DNA of 64,000 bases. Source: MFD01275-c22 sp963705885. Lineage in GTDB: Bacteria; Actinomycetota; Actinomycetes; JACCUZ01. The notes beneath the pieces were generated by a model that ran no database searches, had not been told where the DNA came from, and worked only from the letters and a program-made list of their open reading frames with translations. Position numbers and translations under genes: made by a program. Location: the NCBI GenBank assembly GCA_963705885.1, contig OY970120.1:3472001-3536000 (forward strand), written 5' to 3'. Shown in pieces: positions 41,532-51,080 of the stretch. Numbering within the stretch: the first letter of the stretch is position 1; the number at the start of each line of letters is the position of its first letter.

Positions 41532-42434
41532 TCAGCCCGGGGTCACCCGTGCCTGCGCCCCGGCCCGGTCGATCGCCGGCCGATGGGTCGTCCAGCCCTC
41601 GGGCGCCTCGAGCCCGACAGGCTCCCCCGTGGTCAGGACCAGCACGCTGGGCCCGGCCCCGGAGACCGTGGCGGCCAGGCCCGAGGACCGCAGCCGTGTG
41701 ACCAGTTCCGCCGTCGCCGGCATCGCGGCGGCCCGGTAGGCCTGGTGGAGCCGGTCCTCCGTCGCCGCCAGCAACAGGTCAGGGCGTCGCGTCATGGCCT
41801 CGACGAGGAGGGCGGCCCTCCCCGCGGAGTGCGCGGCGTCGGCGTGCGGGACGGTGGCGGGCAGCAGCGCCCGCGCCGTGGAGGTCGACAGCTCCTCCTC
41901 AGGCACGAGCACCGCGACGCCCACCTCCGGCGACGGCTCGATGCGCGCCGCGTGCGCGGCGCCCCCGTCCGTCCACGCGACGGTCAGCCCGCCCATCAGG
42001 GCGGCGGCGGCGTTGTCCGGGTGACCCTCGATCGCGCTCGCCAGGGCGAGCACGGCCTGCTCGTCCCGCTCCGCCGCGGCCAGCGCGCGACCGGCGAGGA
42101 CCCCGGCCACCGCGGCGGCGGCGGAGGACCCCAGACCGCGCGCCTGCGGGACCCGGTTGGAGCACCAGATCGTCAGCGGCGCCCGCGGCAGGGCGAGGGC
42201 GTCGAGCGCTGCGTGGACCGCACGGACCACCAGGTGCGAGCCGTCGCGCGGGACGCTCGCGGCACCCTCGCCCTCGACGTGCACGGTGACCGGCGGTGCG
42301 GAGCCCGGCTCGACGCGGACGCGCACGTCGTCGTAGATCGCGAGCGCGAGGCCGAGCGAGTCGTAGCCGGGCCCGAGGTTGGCACTGGTGGCGGGGACCC
42401 GGACCGAGACCTCCGTCCCGGGTGCCAGGGTCAC
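41532..42434 (-). CDS. thrB: Homoserine kinase
   Basis: A 300-residue GHMP kinase that phosphorylates homoserine with ATP in threonine synthesis. It shows the N-terminal VRVPATSANLGPGYDSLGLAL and the glycine-rich ATP loop VPQARGLGSSAAAAVAG, with SGAGPSVLVL near the end. The GTG start overlaps the thrC stop by four bases, making hom-thrC-thrB one coupled unit. Confidence 0.96.
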   Translation of the reverse strand: MTLAPGTEVSVRVPATSANLGPGYDSLGLALAIYDDVRVRVEPGSAPPVTVHVEGEGAASVPRDGSHLVVRAVHAALDALALPRAPLTIWCSNRVPQARGLGSSAAAAVAGVLAGRALAAAERDEQAVLALASAIEGHPDNAAAALMGGLTVAWTDGGAAHAARIEPSPEVGVAVLVPEEELSTSTARALLPATVPHADAAHSAGRAALLVEAMTRRPDLLLAATEDRLHQAYRAAAMPATAELVTRLRSSGLAATVSGAGPSVLVLTTGEPVGLEAPEGWTTHRPAIDRAGAQARVTPG

Positions 42435-43495
42435 GACCGGAGGCCGAGCGCGGCCGCTGCGGCCGGCGCGTCGGCGGGCACGGTGTCGCTGCGCACGTCC
42501 AGGCGCGAGAGCGCCGTCTCGGTGTCCTTGAGGCCGTTGCCGGTGACGGTGCACACGACCAGCTGGCCGGGCTCGAGCTCTCCCCGCTCGTGACACTGCA
42601 GCAGGCCGGCCACGGACGCGGCGCTGGCCGGCTCGACGAAGACCCCCTCGCGCGCCGAGAGCAGCCGTTGCGCGTCGAGGATCCGGTCGTCGCTCACGGC
42701 GTCGATGCGGCCCTTGGACTCCTCGCGGGCGGTCACCGCTCCGTCCCAGGACGCCGGGTCACCGATCCGGATGGCGGTGGCGACGGTGTCCGGGTTCGCC
42801 ACGGGAGACCCGAGCACGAGCGGGGCGGCGCCCTCGGCCTGGAACCCCCACATCCGGGGGTGGGCGCACAGCCCGTCCGCCGCGTACTCGACGTAGCCCT
42901 TCCAGTACGCGGTGATGTTGCCCGCGTTGCCGACGGGCAGGCAGTGGACGTCCGGCGCCCGGCCCAGCACGTCGACGACCTCGAACGCGGCGGTCTTCTG
43001 GCCCTCGATGCGGAACGGGTTCACCGAGTTCACCAGCGACACGGGGTAGAGGTCGGCGAGATCGCGGGCGAGTCGCAGGCACTCGTCGAAGCCGCCCTCG
43101 ACCTGCAGCAGCCGCGCGTCGTGCACGAGCGCCTGGGCCATCTTCCCCGCCGCGATCCGGCCGTGGGGGACGAGGACCACGCACTCCAGGCCGGCCTTCA
43201 CGGCGTAGGCCGCGGCGGACGCGCTCGTGTTGCCCGTCGACGCGCAGATCACCGCGCCGACGGCTTCGCTCGCGGCCGAGGAGATCGCCACCGTCATGCC
43301 CCGGTCCTTGAACGAGCCGGTGGGGTTGGCCCCCTCGACCTTGAGGTGCACCTCGCACCCCGTCAGCCCGGAGAGGTGCCCGGCCCGGACCAGGGGGGTG
43401 CCGCCCTCGCCCAGGGTCACGACCGGCACGTCCGGGCCCAGCGGGAGCCGCGCCGCGTACTCGGCGACGACACCCCGCCAGAGCCGGGCGGTCAC
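42431..43495 (-). CDS. thrC: Threonine synthase
   Basis: A 354-residue PLP enzyme that turns O-phosphohomoserine into threonine. The PLP Lys is in GANPTGSFKDRGMTV, the phosphate-binding loop is LPVGNAGNITAYW, and CTVTGNGLKD closes the active site. It belongs to the shorter actinobacterial/plant-like class. The GTG start overlaps the hom stop by four bases. Confidence 0.96.
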   Translation of the reverse strand: MTARLWRGVVAEYAARLPLGPDVPVVTLGEGGTPLVRAGHLSGLTGCEVHLKVEGANPTGSFKDRGMTVAISSAASEAVGAVICASTGNTSASAAAYAVKAGLECVVLVPHGRIAAGKMAQALVHDARLLQVEGGFDECLRLARDLADLYPVSLVNSVNPFRIEGQKTAAFEVVDVLGRAPDVHCLPVGNAGNITAYWKGYVEYAADGLCAHPRMWGFQAEGAAPLVLGSPVANPDTVATAIRIGDPASWDGAVTAREESKGRIDAVSDDRILDAQRLLSAREGVFVEPASAASVAGLLQCHERGELEPGQLVVCTVTGNGLKDTETALSRLDVRSDTVPADAPAAAAALGLRS

Positions 43496-44790
43496 TGGCC
43501 CTCCACCCGCATGACGCTCAGCACCCGCCGCACGACGTCGAGCCCCGCCAGCGTCTCCACCGTCGCGGAGAGCGCCGCGTCGGGCGCGTGGTGGGTGACG
43601 ATGACGAGGACGGCGTCGTCCTCGCCGCGCTTCTCCTGGCGCACGGTCTCGATCGACACGTTGTGCTCGGCGAAGGCCGTCGCCACCCGGGCCAGCACGC
43701 CGGAGCGGTCGGCCACGTCGAGGCTGACGTGGTAGCGGGTCAGGGTCTCGCCGATCGGGCGCAGCCGGAGGTCGGCGTAGGCGGACTCACCGGGGCCGCG
43801 CCCGCCCGACACCTTGTGGCGCGCGACCGCGACGACGTCACCGAGCACGGCGCTCGCGGTGGGCGCCCCGCCGGCACCCTGCCCGTAGAACATCAGCTCG
43901 CCGGCGGCCTCGCACTCGACGAACACGGCGTTGAAGGCTTCGCGGACGCCGGCCAGCGGGTGGGTGAGCGGGATCATCGCAGGATGGGCACGCACCCCGA
44001 CGGCCCGGCCGTCGTCGGAGAGCTCGGCGATGGCCAGCAGCTTGACCACGCACCCCATCTCGCGGGCGCTGGCCACGTCGGCCGCCGTCACCTCGGTGAT
44101 GCCCTCGCGATGCACGTCGGCCGCCGTGACGCGGGTGTGGAAGGCCAGCGCGGCGAGGATGGCGCCCTTGGCGGCCGCGTCGAAACCCTCGACGTCGGCG
44201 GTCGGGTCGGCCTCGGCGTAGCCGAGGGCCTGCGCCTCCTCCAGCGCCTCGGCGAACCCGGCGCCGCTCTCGGTCATCCGCGTGAGCACGAAGTTCGTCG
44301 TGCCGTTGACGATGCCCAGGACGCGGCGCACCCGGTCGCCCGCCAGCGACTCGCGCAGCGGGCGCAGCAGCGGGATCGCTCCGGCAACCGCGGCCTCGTA
44401 GTAGAGGTCCCCGCCGTGCTTGTCGGCGGCCTCGAACAGCGTGGCCCCGTCCTCGGCCAGCAGGGCCTTGTTGGCGGTGACCACCGACGCGCCGTGCTCG
44501 AGCGCGGACAGGATGAGCGCGCGGGCCGGCTCGATCCCTCCGATCACCTCGACCACGACGTCGATGTCGTCACGGGCGACCAGCGACTCGGCGTCGCCGG
44601 TGAACAGCGAGGGGTCGACCGGGAGATCGCCGCGCGCCCGCGAGGGGCGCCGCACCGCGATGCCGGCCAGCTCCAGAGGTCGCCCGACACGGGCCGCGAG
44701 ATCGTCGGCGTGCGTCGAGAGCAGGCGGGCGACCTCGCTACCGACGACGCCGCACCCGAGAAGCGCGACCTTCAGCGCGGGTCCTGGCAT
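43492..44790 (-). CDS. hom: Homoserine dehydrogenase with ACT domain
   Basis: A 432-residue NAD(P)-dependent enzyme that reduces aspartate semialdehyde to homoserine. The Rossmann motif is LLGCGVVGSEVARLL at the N-terminus. The catalytic part has GIVNGTTNFVLTRM and the Lys of DLTGxD-like loops. A C-terminal ACT domain (about residues 350-430, YHVSLDVADRSGVLARVATAF) is the usual site of threonine feedback inhibition. Confidence 0.96.
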   Translation of the reverse strand: MPGPALKVALLGCGVVGSEVARLLSTHADDLAARVGRPLELAGIAVRRPSRARGDLPVDPSLFTGDAESLVARDDIDVVVEVIGGIEPARALILSALEHGASVVTANKALLAEDGATLFEAADKHGGDLYYEAAVAGAIPLLRPLRESLAGDRVRRVLGIVNGTTNFVLTRMTESGAGFAEALEEAQALGYAEADPTADVEGFDAAAKGAILAALAFHTRVTAADVHREGITEVTAADVASAREMGCVVKLLAIAELSDDGRAVGVRAHPAMIPLTHPLAGVREAFNAVFVECEAAGELMFYGQGAGGAPTASAVLGDVVAVARHKVSGGRGPGESAYADLRLRPIGETLTRYHVSLDVADRSGVLARVATAFAEHNVSIETVRQEKRGEDDAVLVIVTHHAPDAALSATVETLAGLDVVRRVLSVMRVEGQ

Positions 44791-44859
44791 GAGCGCCAGC
44801 CTCTCAGACGGGACCCGCGGACGGAGGCTCCGACCGCGATCCGGCCGCCGCGCCGCCTC

Positions 44860-45510
44860 TCAGGGGGTGACGACGTGGATGTTGATGTCGTAGCGGCCGA
44901 GGCAGCCGGCCAGGCCGAGCCAGAGCACGAGGTACATCTCGAGACCGCGAGCCGACGAGATGCCGCCGAGGTCGCGGATGTTCTCCGCCGCCCAGCCCGT
45001 CTCCTGGAGCAGGGAGCGCACGGTCGCCTTGGCGTCGCCGTCGTCGCCGGCCATGAACACGTCGTGGCTGCCGGGCAGCGCGGCCGGGTCGACCATGACG
45101 GAGGCGGTGACGGTGTTCAGCGCCTTCACGACCCGCGCCTGGGGGAAGGTCCGCTGGATGCGCTCGGCGAGGCTGTCGTCACCGACCGGGTCTAGCAGGA
45201 TCGGCGGGCCGTAGGCGGCGATCGGGTTGGCGACGTCCATCAGGACCTTTCCTGACAGGTTGTCCCGGCCCGCGGCCTCCAGGGCCACGAGGGAGCTCAC
45301 GCCGGCGGTCGCGTTGACCACGACGTCGCCGTGGGCCGCTGCGTCGGCGAACGTGCCGGCCGTGCCTCGCCCACCGGTCCCACCCGCCCAGCCCACCGCC
45401 GCCGCGTTGTCGGCGGTGCGCGACCCCATGACCACGTCGTGGCCGAGCTCGACGAACCGGGTCGCCAGTGTCGTGCCGACCGTCCCCGTCCCGAGGACGC
45501 CGATGCGCAT
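44860..45510 (-). CDS. NADPH-dependent F420 reductase-like oxidoreductase
   Basis: A 216-residue Rossmann protein of the F420_oxidored / NADP-oxidoreductase coenzyme F420-dependent family. It begins with MRIGVLGTGTVGTTLATRFVELGHDVVMGSR (nucleotide loop plus an Arg typical of NADP binding) and has VVKALNTVTASVMVDP and the C-terminal LYLVLWLG-like helix. It may pass hydride between NADPH and F420, or may be a related dehydrogenase. Between lysA and hom it interrupts an order that is contiguous in mycobacteria. Confidence 0.82.
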   Translation of the reverse strand: MRIGVLGTGTVGTTLATRFVELGHDVVMGSRTADNAAAVGWAGGTGGRGTAGTFADAAAHGDVVVNATAGVSSLVALEAAGRDNLSGKVLMDVANPIAAYGPPILLDPVGDDSLAERIQRTFPQARVVKALNTVTASVMVDPAALPGSHDVFMAGDDGDAKATVRSLLQETGWAAENIRDLGGISSARGLEMYLVLWLGLAGCLGRYDINIHVVTP

Positions 45511-45550
45511 GAGCCCACCGTCCAGCGCCGGGCGCAGGTTGGCAAGGGCG

Positions 45551-46933
45551 TCAGCCGACGTCGAGCGCGTGGAGGTCCTCCACCGTCTCCCGGCGGACCA
45601 GGACCCGGGAGCCCTGCTCGCTCACCCCGACGACCGGTGGCCGCGGCACGTGGTTGTAGGTCGAGGCCATCGACCGGCAGTAGGCGCCGGTCGCCGCGAC
45701 GGCGAGCAGGTCGCCGGGCGCCAGGTCTGCGGGGAGCCAGGCGTCCTTGACCACGACGTCGCCGCTCTCGCAGTGCTTGCCGACCACCCGGGCGAGCATC
45801 GGCGGCGCGTCGGACGACCGGGACGCGAGGGCCACGGTGTAGTCCGCGTCGTAGAGCGCGGTCCTGATGTTGTCGCTCATGCCGCCGTCGACCGACACGA
45901 AGGTCCGCAGCCCCTCGACCGGCTTGACGGTGCCCACCTCGTAGACCGTCACGGTCCCGGGTCCGACGATGCCGCGCCCGGGCTCGACGGCGAGCAAGGG
46001 CACCGGGAGGCCGTACGCCGCGCACTCGCGCTCGACGATGGCGATGATCGACCGGCCCATCTCGAGGACGTCGGCCGGGTCGTCGGCACTCGTGTAGGCG
46101 ATGCCGAGGCCACCTCCCAGGTTGAGCTCGGGGAGCACGGCCCCCAGCTCGTCGCGCACCTGGGCGAGCAGTCCGACGACACGGTGGGCTGCGACCTCGA
46201 AGCCACCCGCGTCGAAGATCTGCGAGCCGATGTGCGAGTGGAGCCCGACGAGCTCGAGCCCTGGCGCCGCCAGCACCCGGCGCACTGCGTCCAGGGCGTC
46301 GCCTCCGGCGAGTGAGAAGCCGAACTTCTGGTCCTCGTGCGCGGTCGCGATGAACTCGTGCGTGTGCGCCTCCACGCCGACCGTGGCCCGGACGAGGACG
46401 CGCTGGGTGATGCCGCGGGCCGTGCACAGGGCGGACAGGCGCTCGACCTCGTCGAGCGAGTCGACCACGACGCGTCCGACCCCCGCGTCGAGGGCGGCCT
46501 CCAGCTCGGCCACCGACTTGTTGTTGCCGTGCAGCAGCAGCCGGTCACCGGGGAAGCCGGCGCGGACGGCGACCGCCAGCTCTCCTCCCGTGCAGACGTC
46601 GAGGCCGAGCCCCTCCTCCTCGACCCACCGCGCGAGCCTCGTGCAGAGGAACGCTTTGGCCGCGTAGAACACCGAGGCCCGGCCGAAGGCCTCGCGGTAG
46701 TCGCGGCAGCGGCGCCGCAGGTCGGCCTCGTCGAGCAGGAAGACCGGCGAACCGTGCTCGGCCACCAGCGCCCGCACGTCGTGGCCGCGCAGCAGCAGGT
46801 GCCCGGCGTCCGAGCGCTCAGCGCCGAGCGGCCACACGGCCGGGTCGAGCGCGCCGAGGTCGGCAGGGGGGCCTGCGTGCGAGGCCTCGTGGGCGAGCTC
46901 GCCGGACCGGGGACCGGCCGGGTGGACGCGCAC
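45551..46933 (-). CDS. lysA: Diaminopimelate decarboxylase
   Basis: A 460-residue fold-type III PLP enzyme for the last step of lysine synthesis. It has the PLP lysine in SVFYAAKAFLC, HGNNKSVAEL, GLHSHIGSQIFDAGGF, EPGRGIVGPG and the C-terminal GAYCRSMASTYN with the Cys that reaches the partner subunit's active site. The GTG at 46933 lies eight bases after the argS stop, and the frame remains open upstream without need. Confidence 0.96.
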   Translation of the reverse strand: MRVHPAGPRSGELAHEASHAGPPADLGALDPAVWPLGAERSDAGHLLLRGHDVRALVAEHGSPVFLLDEADLRRRCRDYREAFGRASVFYAAKAFLCTRLARWVEEEGLGLDVCTGGELAVAVRAGFPGDRLLLHGNNKSVAELEAALDAGVGRVVVDSLDEVERLSALCTARGITQRVLVRATVGVEAHTHEFIATAHEDQKFGFSLAGGDALDAVRRVLAAPGLELVGLHSHIGSQIFDAGGFEVAAHRVVGLLAQVRDELGAVLPELNLGGGLGIAYTSADDPADVLEMGRSIIAIVERECAAYGLPVPLLAVEPGRGIVGPGTVTVYEVGTVKPVEGLRTFVSVDGGMSDNIRTALYDADYTVALASRSSDAPPMLARVVGKHCESGDVVVKDAWLPADLAPGDLLAVAATGAYCRSMASTYNHVPRPPVVGVSEQGSRVLVRRETVEDLHALDVG

Positions 46934-46940
46934 CGCGCCG

Positions 46941-48593
46941 CTACATCCGCTCGGGCGCGGCGACGCCCAGCAGGCCCAGGCCGTTCGCCAGGACCACCCT
47001 GGTGGCCTCGACCAGCCACAGCCGCGCCCGGTGCAGGTCGGTGAGCTCCTCGTCGCCGCGCGGCAGCACCCGGCAGACGTCGTAGAAGCGGTGGTAGGTG
47101 CCCGCGAGCTCCTCGAGGTAGCGCGCCACGCGGTGCGGCTCGCGCAGCTCGGCCGCGGTCGCAACGACCCGCGGGTACTCGCCGAGCGCCCCTAGCAGCG
47201 CGCCCTCCCGGTCGTGGTCGAGCAGCTCCGGGTGGAGGTCGCCCCTGTCGATGTCCAGCTCGGCGGCGTTGCGCAGCAGGCTCGAGACCCGGGCGTGCGC
47301 GTACTGCACGTAGTAGACGGGGTTGTCGTTGGTGTGGCGCGCCCACAGGTCGAGGTCGAGGTCGATCGGCGAGTCGGTGGAGTAGCGCGCCAGGGCGTAG
47401 CGCGCGGCGTCGATGCCGATGGCGTCGACCATGTCGTCGAGCATGACGACGGTGCCGGCCCGCTTGCTCATGCGCACCGGCTCGCCCTCGCGCACGAGGT
47501 TGACCATCTGCCCGATGAGCACCTCGAGCGTCTGGTCGGGGTCGTCGCCGAAGCAGGAGACCATCGCGCGGAGCCGGTTGACGTAGCCGTGGTGGTCGGC
47601 GCCCAGCATGATCACGACCTTGTCGAAGCCGCGCAGCCGCTTGTCGAGGTAGTAGGCGCAGTCGGCGAGGAAGTAGGTCGGTTCCCCGTTGCCACGGACG
47701 AGGACCCGGTCGCGGTCGTCGCCGGCGTCGGTCGTCCGGAGCCAGGTCGCGCCCTCCTGCTCGTAGGTGTGGCCCTGGTCGCGCAGCCGCGTCAGCGCCT
47801 CGTCGAGCTCGTTCTTGGTGTGCAGGTCCTTCTCGTTGAAGTAGACGTCGAAGCCGACCCCGAACTCCGTGAGCGAGGTCTTGATCTCGGAGAACATCAG
47901 GTCCACGCCCTCGACCCGGAAGCACTCCTGGGCCTCGGCGTCGGGCAGGGTCAGCACGTCGCTGCGGATCTTCACGACTGCCTTCGCGATCTCGTCGACG
48001 TAGGCCCCGGCGTAGCCGTCCTCGGGCGTCGGCTCGCCCCGCGCCGCGGCGAGCAGCGAGCGGGCGAACCGGTCGATCTGCGACCCGGCGTCGTTGAAGT
48101 AGTACTCGGTCGTCACGGCGGCGCCGCTGGCCGTGAGGAGCCGGGCGAGGGCGTCGCCGACGGCGGCCCACCGGACGGCGCCGATGTGCACCGGGCCCGT
48201 GGGGTTCGCCGAGACGAACTCGAGGTTCACCTTCTGCCCGGACAGCAGCGTGTTGTGGCCGTACGACTCGCCGGCGTCCACGACCGTCCGGGCCAGCTCG
48301 CCCTGAGCGGCGGAGTCGAGCGTGATGTTGAGGAATCCCGGGCCCGCGACATCGACCTCGGCGATGCCCTCCGCGTCGCGCAGCCGGAGCGCGACGGCCT
48401 CCGCCACCTCGCGGGGCGGCCGCCCGGCGGGCTTGGCCAGCTGCAGCGCGACCGAGGTCGCGTAGTCACCGTGCTCCTTGACCTTGGGCCGCTCCACCCG
48501 CACCTCGTCGGGCACGGCGACGCTGAGGTCGCCCGAGTCGACGGCCGACTGCACGGCCGCCCGGACTGCGGAGGAGAGATCGGCCGGGGTCAC
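46941..48593 (-). CDS. argS: Arginyl-tRNA synthetase
   Basis: A 550-residue class I synthetase. An N-terminal Add-1 tRNA-binding domain (about 1-100) is followed by the catalytic Rossmann core with SANPTGPVHIGAVR (HIGH motif) and MSKRAGTVV (KMSKS-like), and the C-terminal helical anticodon domain ending in GLGLLGVAAPERM. It charges tRNA-Arg, one of which is encoded some 480 bases away at 49074. It starts with GTG. Confidence 0.97.
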   Translation of the reverse strand: MTPADLSSAVRAAVQSAVDSGDLSVAVPDEVRVERPKVKEHGDYATSVALQLAKPAGRPPREVAEAVALRLRDAEGIAEVDVAGPGFLNITLDSAAQGELARTVVDAGESYGHNTLLSGQKVNLEFVSANPTGPVHIGAVRWAAVGDALARLLTASGAAVTTEYYFNDAGSQIDRFARSLLAAARGEPTPEDGYAGAYVDEIAKAVVKIRSDVLTLPDAEAQECFRVEGVDLMFSEIKTSLTEFGVGFDVYFNEKDLHTKNELDEALTRLRDQGHTYEQEGATWLRTTDAGDDRDRVLVRGNGEPTYFLADCAYYLDKRLRGFDKVVIMLGADHHGYVNRLRAMVSCFGDDPDQTLEVLIGQMVNLVREGEPVRMSKRAGTVVMLDDMVDAIGIDAARYALARYSTDSPIDLDLDLWARHTNDNPVYYVQYAHARVSSLLRNAAELDIDRGDLHPELLDHDREGALLGALGEYPRVVATAAELREPHRVARYLEELAGTYHRFYDVCRVLPRGDEELTDLHRARLWLVEATRVVLANGLGLLGVAAPERM

Positions 48594-48615
48594 CTCGCCA
48601 GGCTATCGAGGCTGG

Positions 48616-49002
48616 TCAGCAGGCCGGTTGCTCGACCAGGTCGCGGACCGTGCGCACCAGGGTCGCGGGGTCGAACGGCTTGGTGACGTAGGCGTCGACG
48701 CCCACGTCCTTGCCGCGCTGCACGTCGGCCTCCTGCGCGCAGGCCGTCACCATGGCGACCTTCAGGTGCTTCGTCCGGGGGTCGGCGCGCAGCTGCGCCA
48801 CCGTCTCGAAGCCGTCCAGCCGCGGCATCCTGACGTCGATCGTGATGACGTCCGGCGCGGTCTCGACGACCTTGTCCAGCGCGTCGCGGCCGTCCACCGC
48901 GGTGACGACCTCGAAGCCTTCGAGCTCGAGGTTCACCGAGATGAGACTGCGGATGACGTCGCTGTCGTCGACCACCAGGACCCGCCCGAGAGTGCCACCC
49001 AC
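48616..49002 (-). CDS. Receiver-only response regulator
   Basis: A 128-residue CheY-like protein with no output domain. The acidic pocket Asp12/Asp13 (VVDDSD), the phospho-acceptor Asp56 (ITIDVRMP), Thr86 and Lys108 (VTKPF) are all present, so it should be phosphorylated normally. No kinase lies next to it. It starts at GTG. Its output must come from protein contact or a distant partner. Confidence 0.9.
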   Translation of the reverse strand: MGGTLGRVLVVDDSDVIRSLISVNLELEGFEVVTAVDGRDALDKVVETAPDVITIDVRMPRLDGFETVAQLRADPRTKHLKVAMVTACAQEADVQRGKDVGVDAYVTKPFDPATLVRTVRDLVEQPAC

Positions 49003-49073
49003 GGGCCGAGGCTACGGGGCGAACCGGCGGCGCGAAGGGCGTTCGACCGGCTGATAACCTCGGCTTTGCCCGG

Positions 49074-49145
49074 GCCCCCGTAGCTCAGGGGATAGAGCAC
49101 CGCCCTCCGGAGGCGGTGGCGTAGGTTCGAATCCTACCGGGGGCG
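49074..49145 (+). tRNA. tRNA-Arg (anticodon CCG)
   Basis: Cloverleaf parts read directly: acceptor GCCCCCG (49074-49080) pairs with CGGGGGC (49138-49144), D arm GCTC...GAGC, anticodon stem CCGCC/GGCGG with loop CTCCGGA (anticodon CCG for codon CGG), and T arm GTAGG-TTCGAAT-CCTAC. The discriminator is G; CCA is not encoded. CGG is a heavily used Arg codon at this GC content. Confidence 0.97.
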
Positions 49146-49157
49146 CCCCTGCGTACG

Positions 49158-49823
49158 GTGACCTCCGTGATCCGCCCCCTGGTCGCCCGTCTCTGGTTCG
49201 GCGCGACCGCGCTGGTCGTCGCGACGGGCGTCGTCGTGCAGGTCGTCGCCACCGCCCGGCTGGACCGTGGCTACTTCGACTCCGACGCGAGCCGGGTGGC
49301 GAACGTCTTCTGCTACTTCACGGTGCAGTCGAACCTCATCGTGATGGTGACCTGCGCGCTGCTCGCCGTACGGGTCCGCCGGACGCCGACCTGGCTGCGG
49401 GTGCTGCGCCTCGACGGTGTGGTGTGCATCGCGGTGACGTTCGCCGTCTTCCACCTCGCGCTGTCGTCGCTGCAAGACCTGGAGGGCCTTGCGCGGCTGG
49501 CCGACTTCCTGCTGCACACCGCGTCTCCCGTGCTGTGCGTGCTCGGCTGGCTGCTGTTCGGGCCGCGGGGGAAGACGTCGTGGCGCGTCGTCGGGCTGTC
49601 GGTGGCGTTCCCGCTGCTGTGGCTCGCCTTCGCCCTGGTGCGCGGCCCGCTGGTCGGCGGCTTCTATCCCTACCCGTTCCTCGACGTGAGCGACCTCGGC
49701 TACCCGCGCGTGCTGCTCAACGCGACTGCCGTGGCCGCGCTGTTCCTCGCTCTCGCCGCCGGCGCCCACCTGCTCGACGTGCGGCTCGACACCGGACTGC
49801 GCGCGCGGTTCCGCAGACGCTGA
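49158..49823 (+). CDS. Pr6Pr-like integral membrane protein
   Basis: A 221-residue protein with about six hydrophobic helices (starting about residues 12, 47, 83, 115, 140 and 185). The segments FCYFTVQSNLIVMVTCALLA and the PVLCVLGWLLFGPRG loop are typical of the Pr6Pr / FAR-17a-like membrane family of actinobacteria, whose function is unknown. It begins at a GTG only 12 bases after the tRNA, so it may be read through from the tRNA promoter. GTG at 49167 is an alternative start. Confidence 0.8.
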   Translation: MTSVIRPLVARLWFGATALVVATGVVVQVVATARLDRGYFDSDASRVANVFCYFTVQSNLIVMVTCALLAVRVRRTPTWLRVLRLDGVVCIAVTFAVFHLALSSLQDLEGLARLADFLLHTASPVLCVLGWLLFGPRGKTSWRVVGLSVAFPLLWLAFALVRGPLVGGFYPYPFLDVSDLGYPRVLLNATAVAALFLALAAGAHLLDVRLDTGLRARFRRR

Positions 49824-49887
49824 GCCAGGTGCGGGCCCGCGACGGCAGCGGCCGGCGTGGAGACGCTGGCCGTGCCAGTTCCATGAT

Positions 49888-49922
49888 CGGAGCCCGACCG
49901 TCGTGAGAGCGACCGGGCTCCG
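49888..49922. terminator. Hairpin after the Pr6Pr-like gene
   Basis: CGGAGCCCG (49888-49896) and CGGGCTCCG (49914-49922) are perfectly complementary with a 17-base loop, 65 bases after the stop at 49823. No U-tract follows. It is the best terminator candidate in this 319-base gap, the rest of which holds the repeat at 49984 and no gene. Confidence 0.55.
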
Positions 49923-49983
49923 GCTCCATTCGACGTCGACCGACTGCCGAACGCGTCCGTGCGAACCTCCTCCACCCGCCCGC

Positions 49984-50085
49984 CACAACCACTCATGCAT
50001 GATCACCGGCGGTGGGAGGGGGCGCTGACCTGCAGGAACCCACGGCCGCAACCACTCGTGCATGATCACCGAGGAGAAGGGGGGA
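49984..50085. repeat. Two-unit intergenic repeat element, copy 2
   Basis: Same structure as the element at 587: two units of about 23 bases beginning near 49984 and 50047, again 63 bases apart, with a G-rich, base-pairing middle (GGCGGTGGG near 50008 and CCCACGGCC near 50039). Differences from copy 1 in the second half of that stem largely keep pairing. It too lies between convergent genes. Confidence 0.75.
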
Positions 50086-50142
50086 ACGGGACGGCGATCG
50101 ATGCCAGGTCGCTGCCCGAGCGCGCGGGCTCCGGCGAACCGG

Positions 50143-51042
50143 TCAGGCGCGCAGGGCCGACGCCAGCCGCGCGATGTCCTCCGACCCGACCCGGCAGCAC
50201 CCACCGACGAAGCGCGCCCCGCGCGCGACCCACTCCTCCGCGGCGACCGGGTCGACGCCGGCGCCGTCACCGCCCCACGTCCGCGCCGCACCGTCCCAGC
50301 TCTCCCCGCTGTTCGGGTAGGCGACGGCGGGCTTCCCGCTCCTCTCCACGGCTGCGGACACAAGGTCGGCCACGTGCTCCGGCGCGGTGCAGTTCACGCC
50401 CACCGCGACCACGGCGTCGACCTCGCGCGCGAGCGAGAACACCCGGCCGGCGTCCTCGCCCCGGCGGGTGTGCGAGCGGTCGGCGCACGTCAGCGACAGC
50501 CACGCCCGGGTCCCGGCGGGCAGTGCCGACAGCAGGCCCAGGAGCACCGTCGCCTCCTGCTCGGACGGGATCGTCTCGACAGCCAGCAGGTCGGCGCCGG
50601 CGTCGGCGAGCACGTCCAGACGCCGGGCGTGGAAGTCGCGGAGGAACGCGTCCGTCACCCCGTAGTCACCGTGGTACTCGGACCCGTCGGCCACCACGGC
50701 GCCGTAGGGGCCGACCGAGACGGCCACCTCGCGGCGTACGCCGTCGGTCGCCTCCGCCTCGTCCGCCGCCGACCGAGCGAGCGAGACGCTCGACCTCATG
50801 AGCGCCTCCGCCTGCGCCGCGGAGACGCCGGCCGCGGCATAGCCCTCGAAGCTCGCCTGGTAGCTCGCGGTCGTCGCCACCTGTGCCCCCGCCCGGAAGA
50901 AGGCGAGGTGCGTGTCCCGCACGGCCTGCGGGTCGTCGCGCAGCAACCGCGCCGACCAGAGGTCGTCGGAGAGGTCGTGGCCGCGCCGTTCGAGCTCGGT
51001 CGCCAGCCCGCCGTCGAGCAACGTCACCGGCACCGGAGGCAT
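50143..51042 (-). CDS. mmuM: Homocysteine S-methyltransferase
   Basis: A 299-residue TIM-barrel enzyme that moves a methyl group from S-methylmethionine or S-adenosylmethionine to homocysteine. The zinc cysteines are in AVGVNCTAPEH and FVGGCCRVG, and the N-terminal LLDGGLATELERRG and TASYQASFEGY are family hallmarks. The ATG at 51042 is chosen over a GTG six codons upstream. It is divergent from paaN. Confidence 0.93.
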   Translation of the reverse strand: MPPVPVTLLDGGLATELERRGHDLSDDLWSARLLRDDPQAVRDTHLAFFRAGAQVATTASYQASFEGYAAAGVSAAQAEALMRSSVSLARSAADEAEATDGVRREVAVSVGPYGAVVADGSEYHGDYGVTDAFLRDFHARRLDVLADAGADLLAVETIPSEQEATVLLGLLSALPAGTRAWLSLTCADRSHTRRGEDAGRVFSLAREVDAVVAVGVNCTAPEHVADLVSAAVERSGKPAVAYPNSGESWDGAARTWGGDGAGVDPVAAEEWVARGARFVGGCCRVGSEDIARLASALRA

Positions 51043-51080
51043 GAGAACTGTGTACCCCACCGGCGGCTAGGGTCGCGGGC

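Noticed and set aside
49134..50142. Minus-strand frame containing repeated V-I-M-H-E-W-L peptide
   Set aside because: It is produced by the intergenic repeat units, and the frame also runs across the Pr6Pr-like gene on the other strand. No ribosome site or domain supports it.
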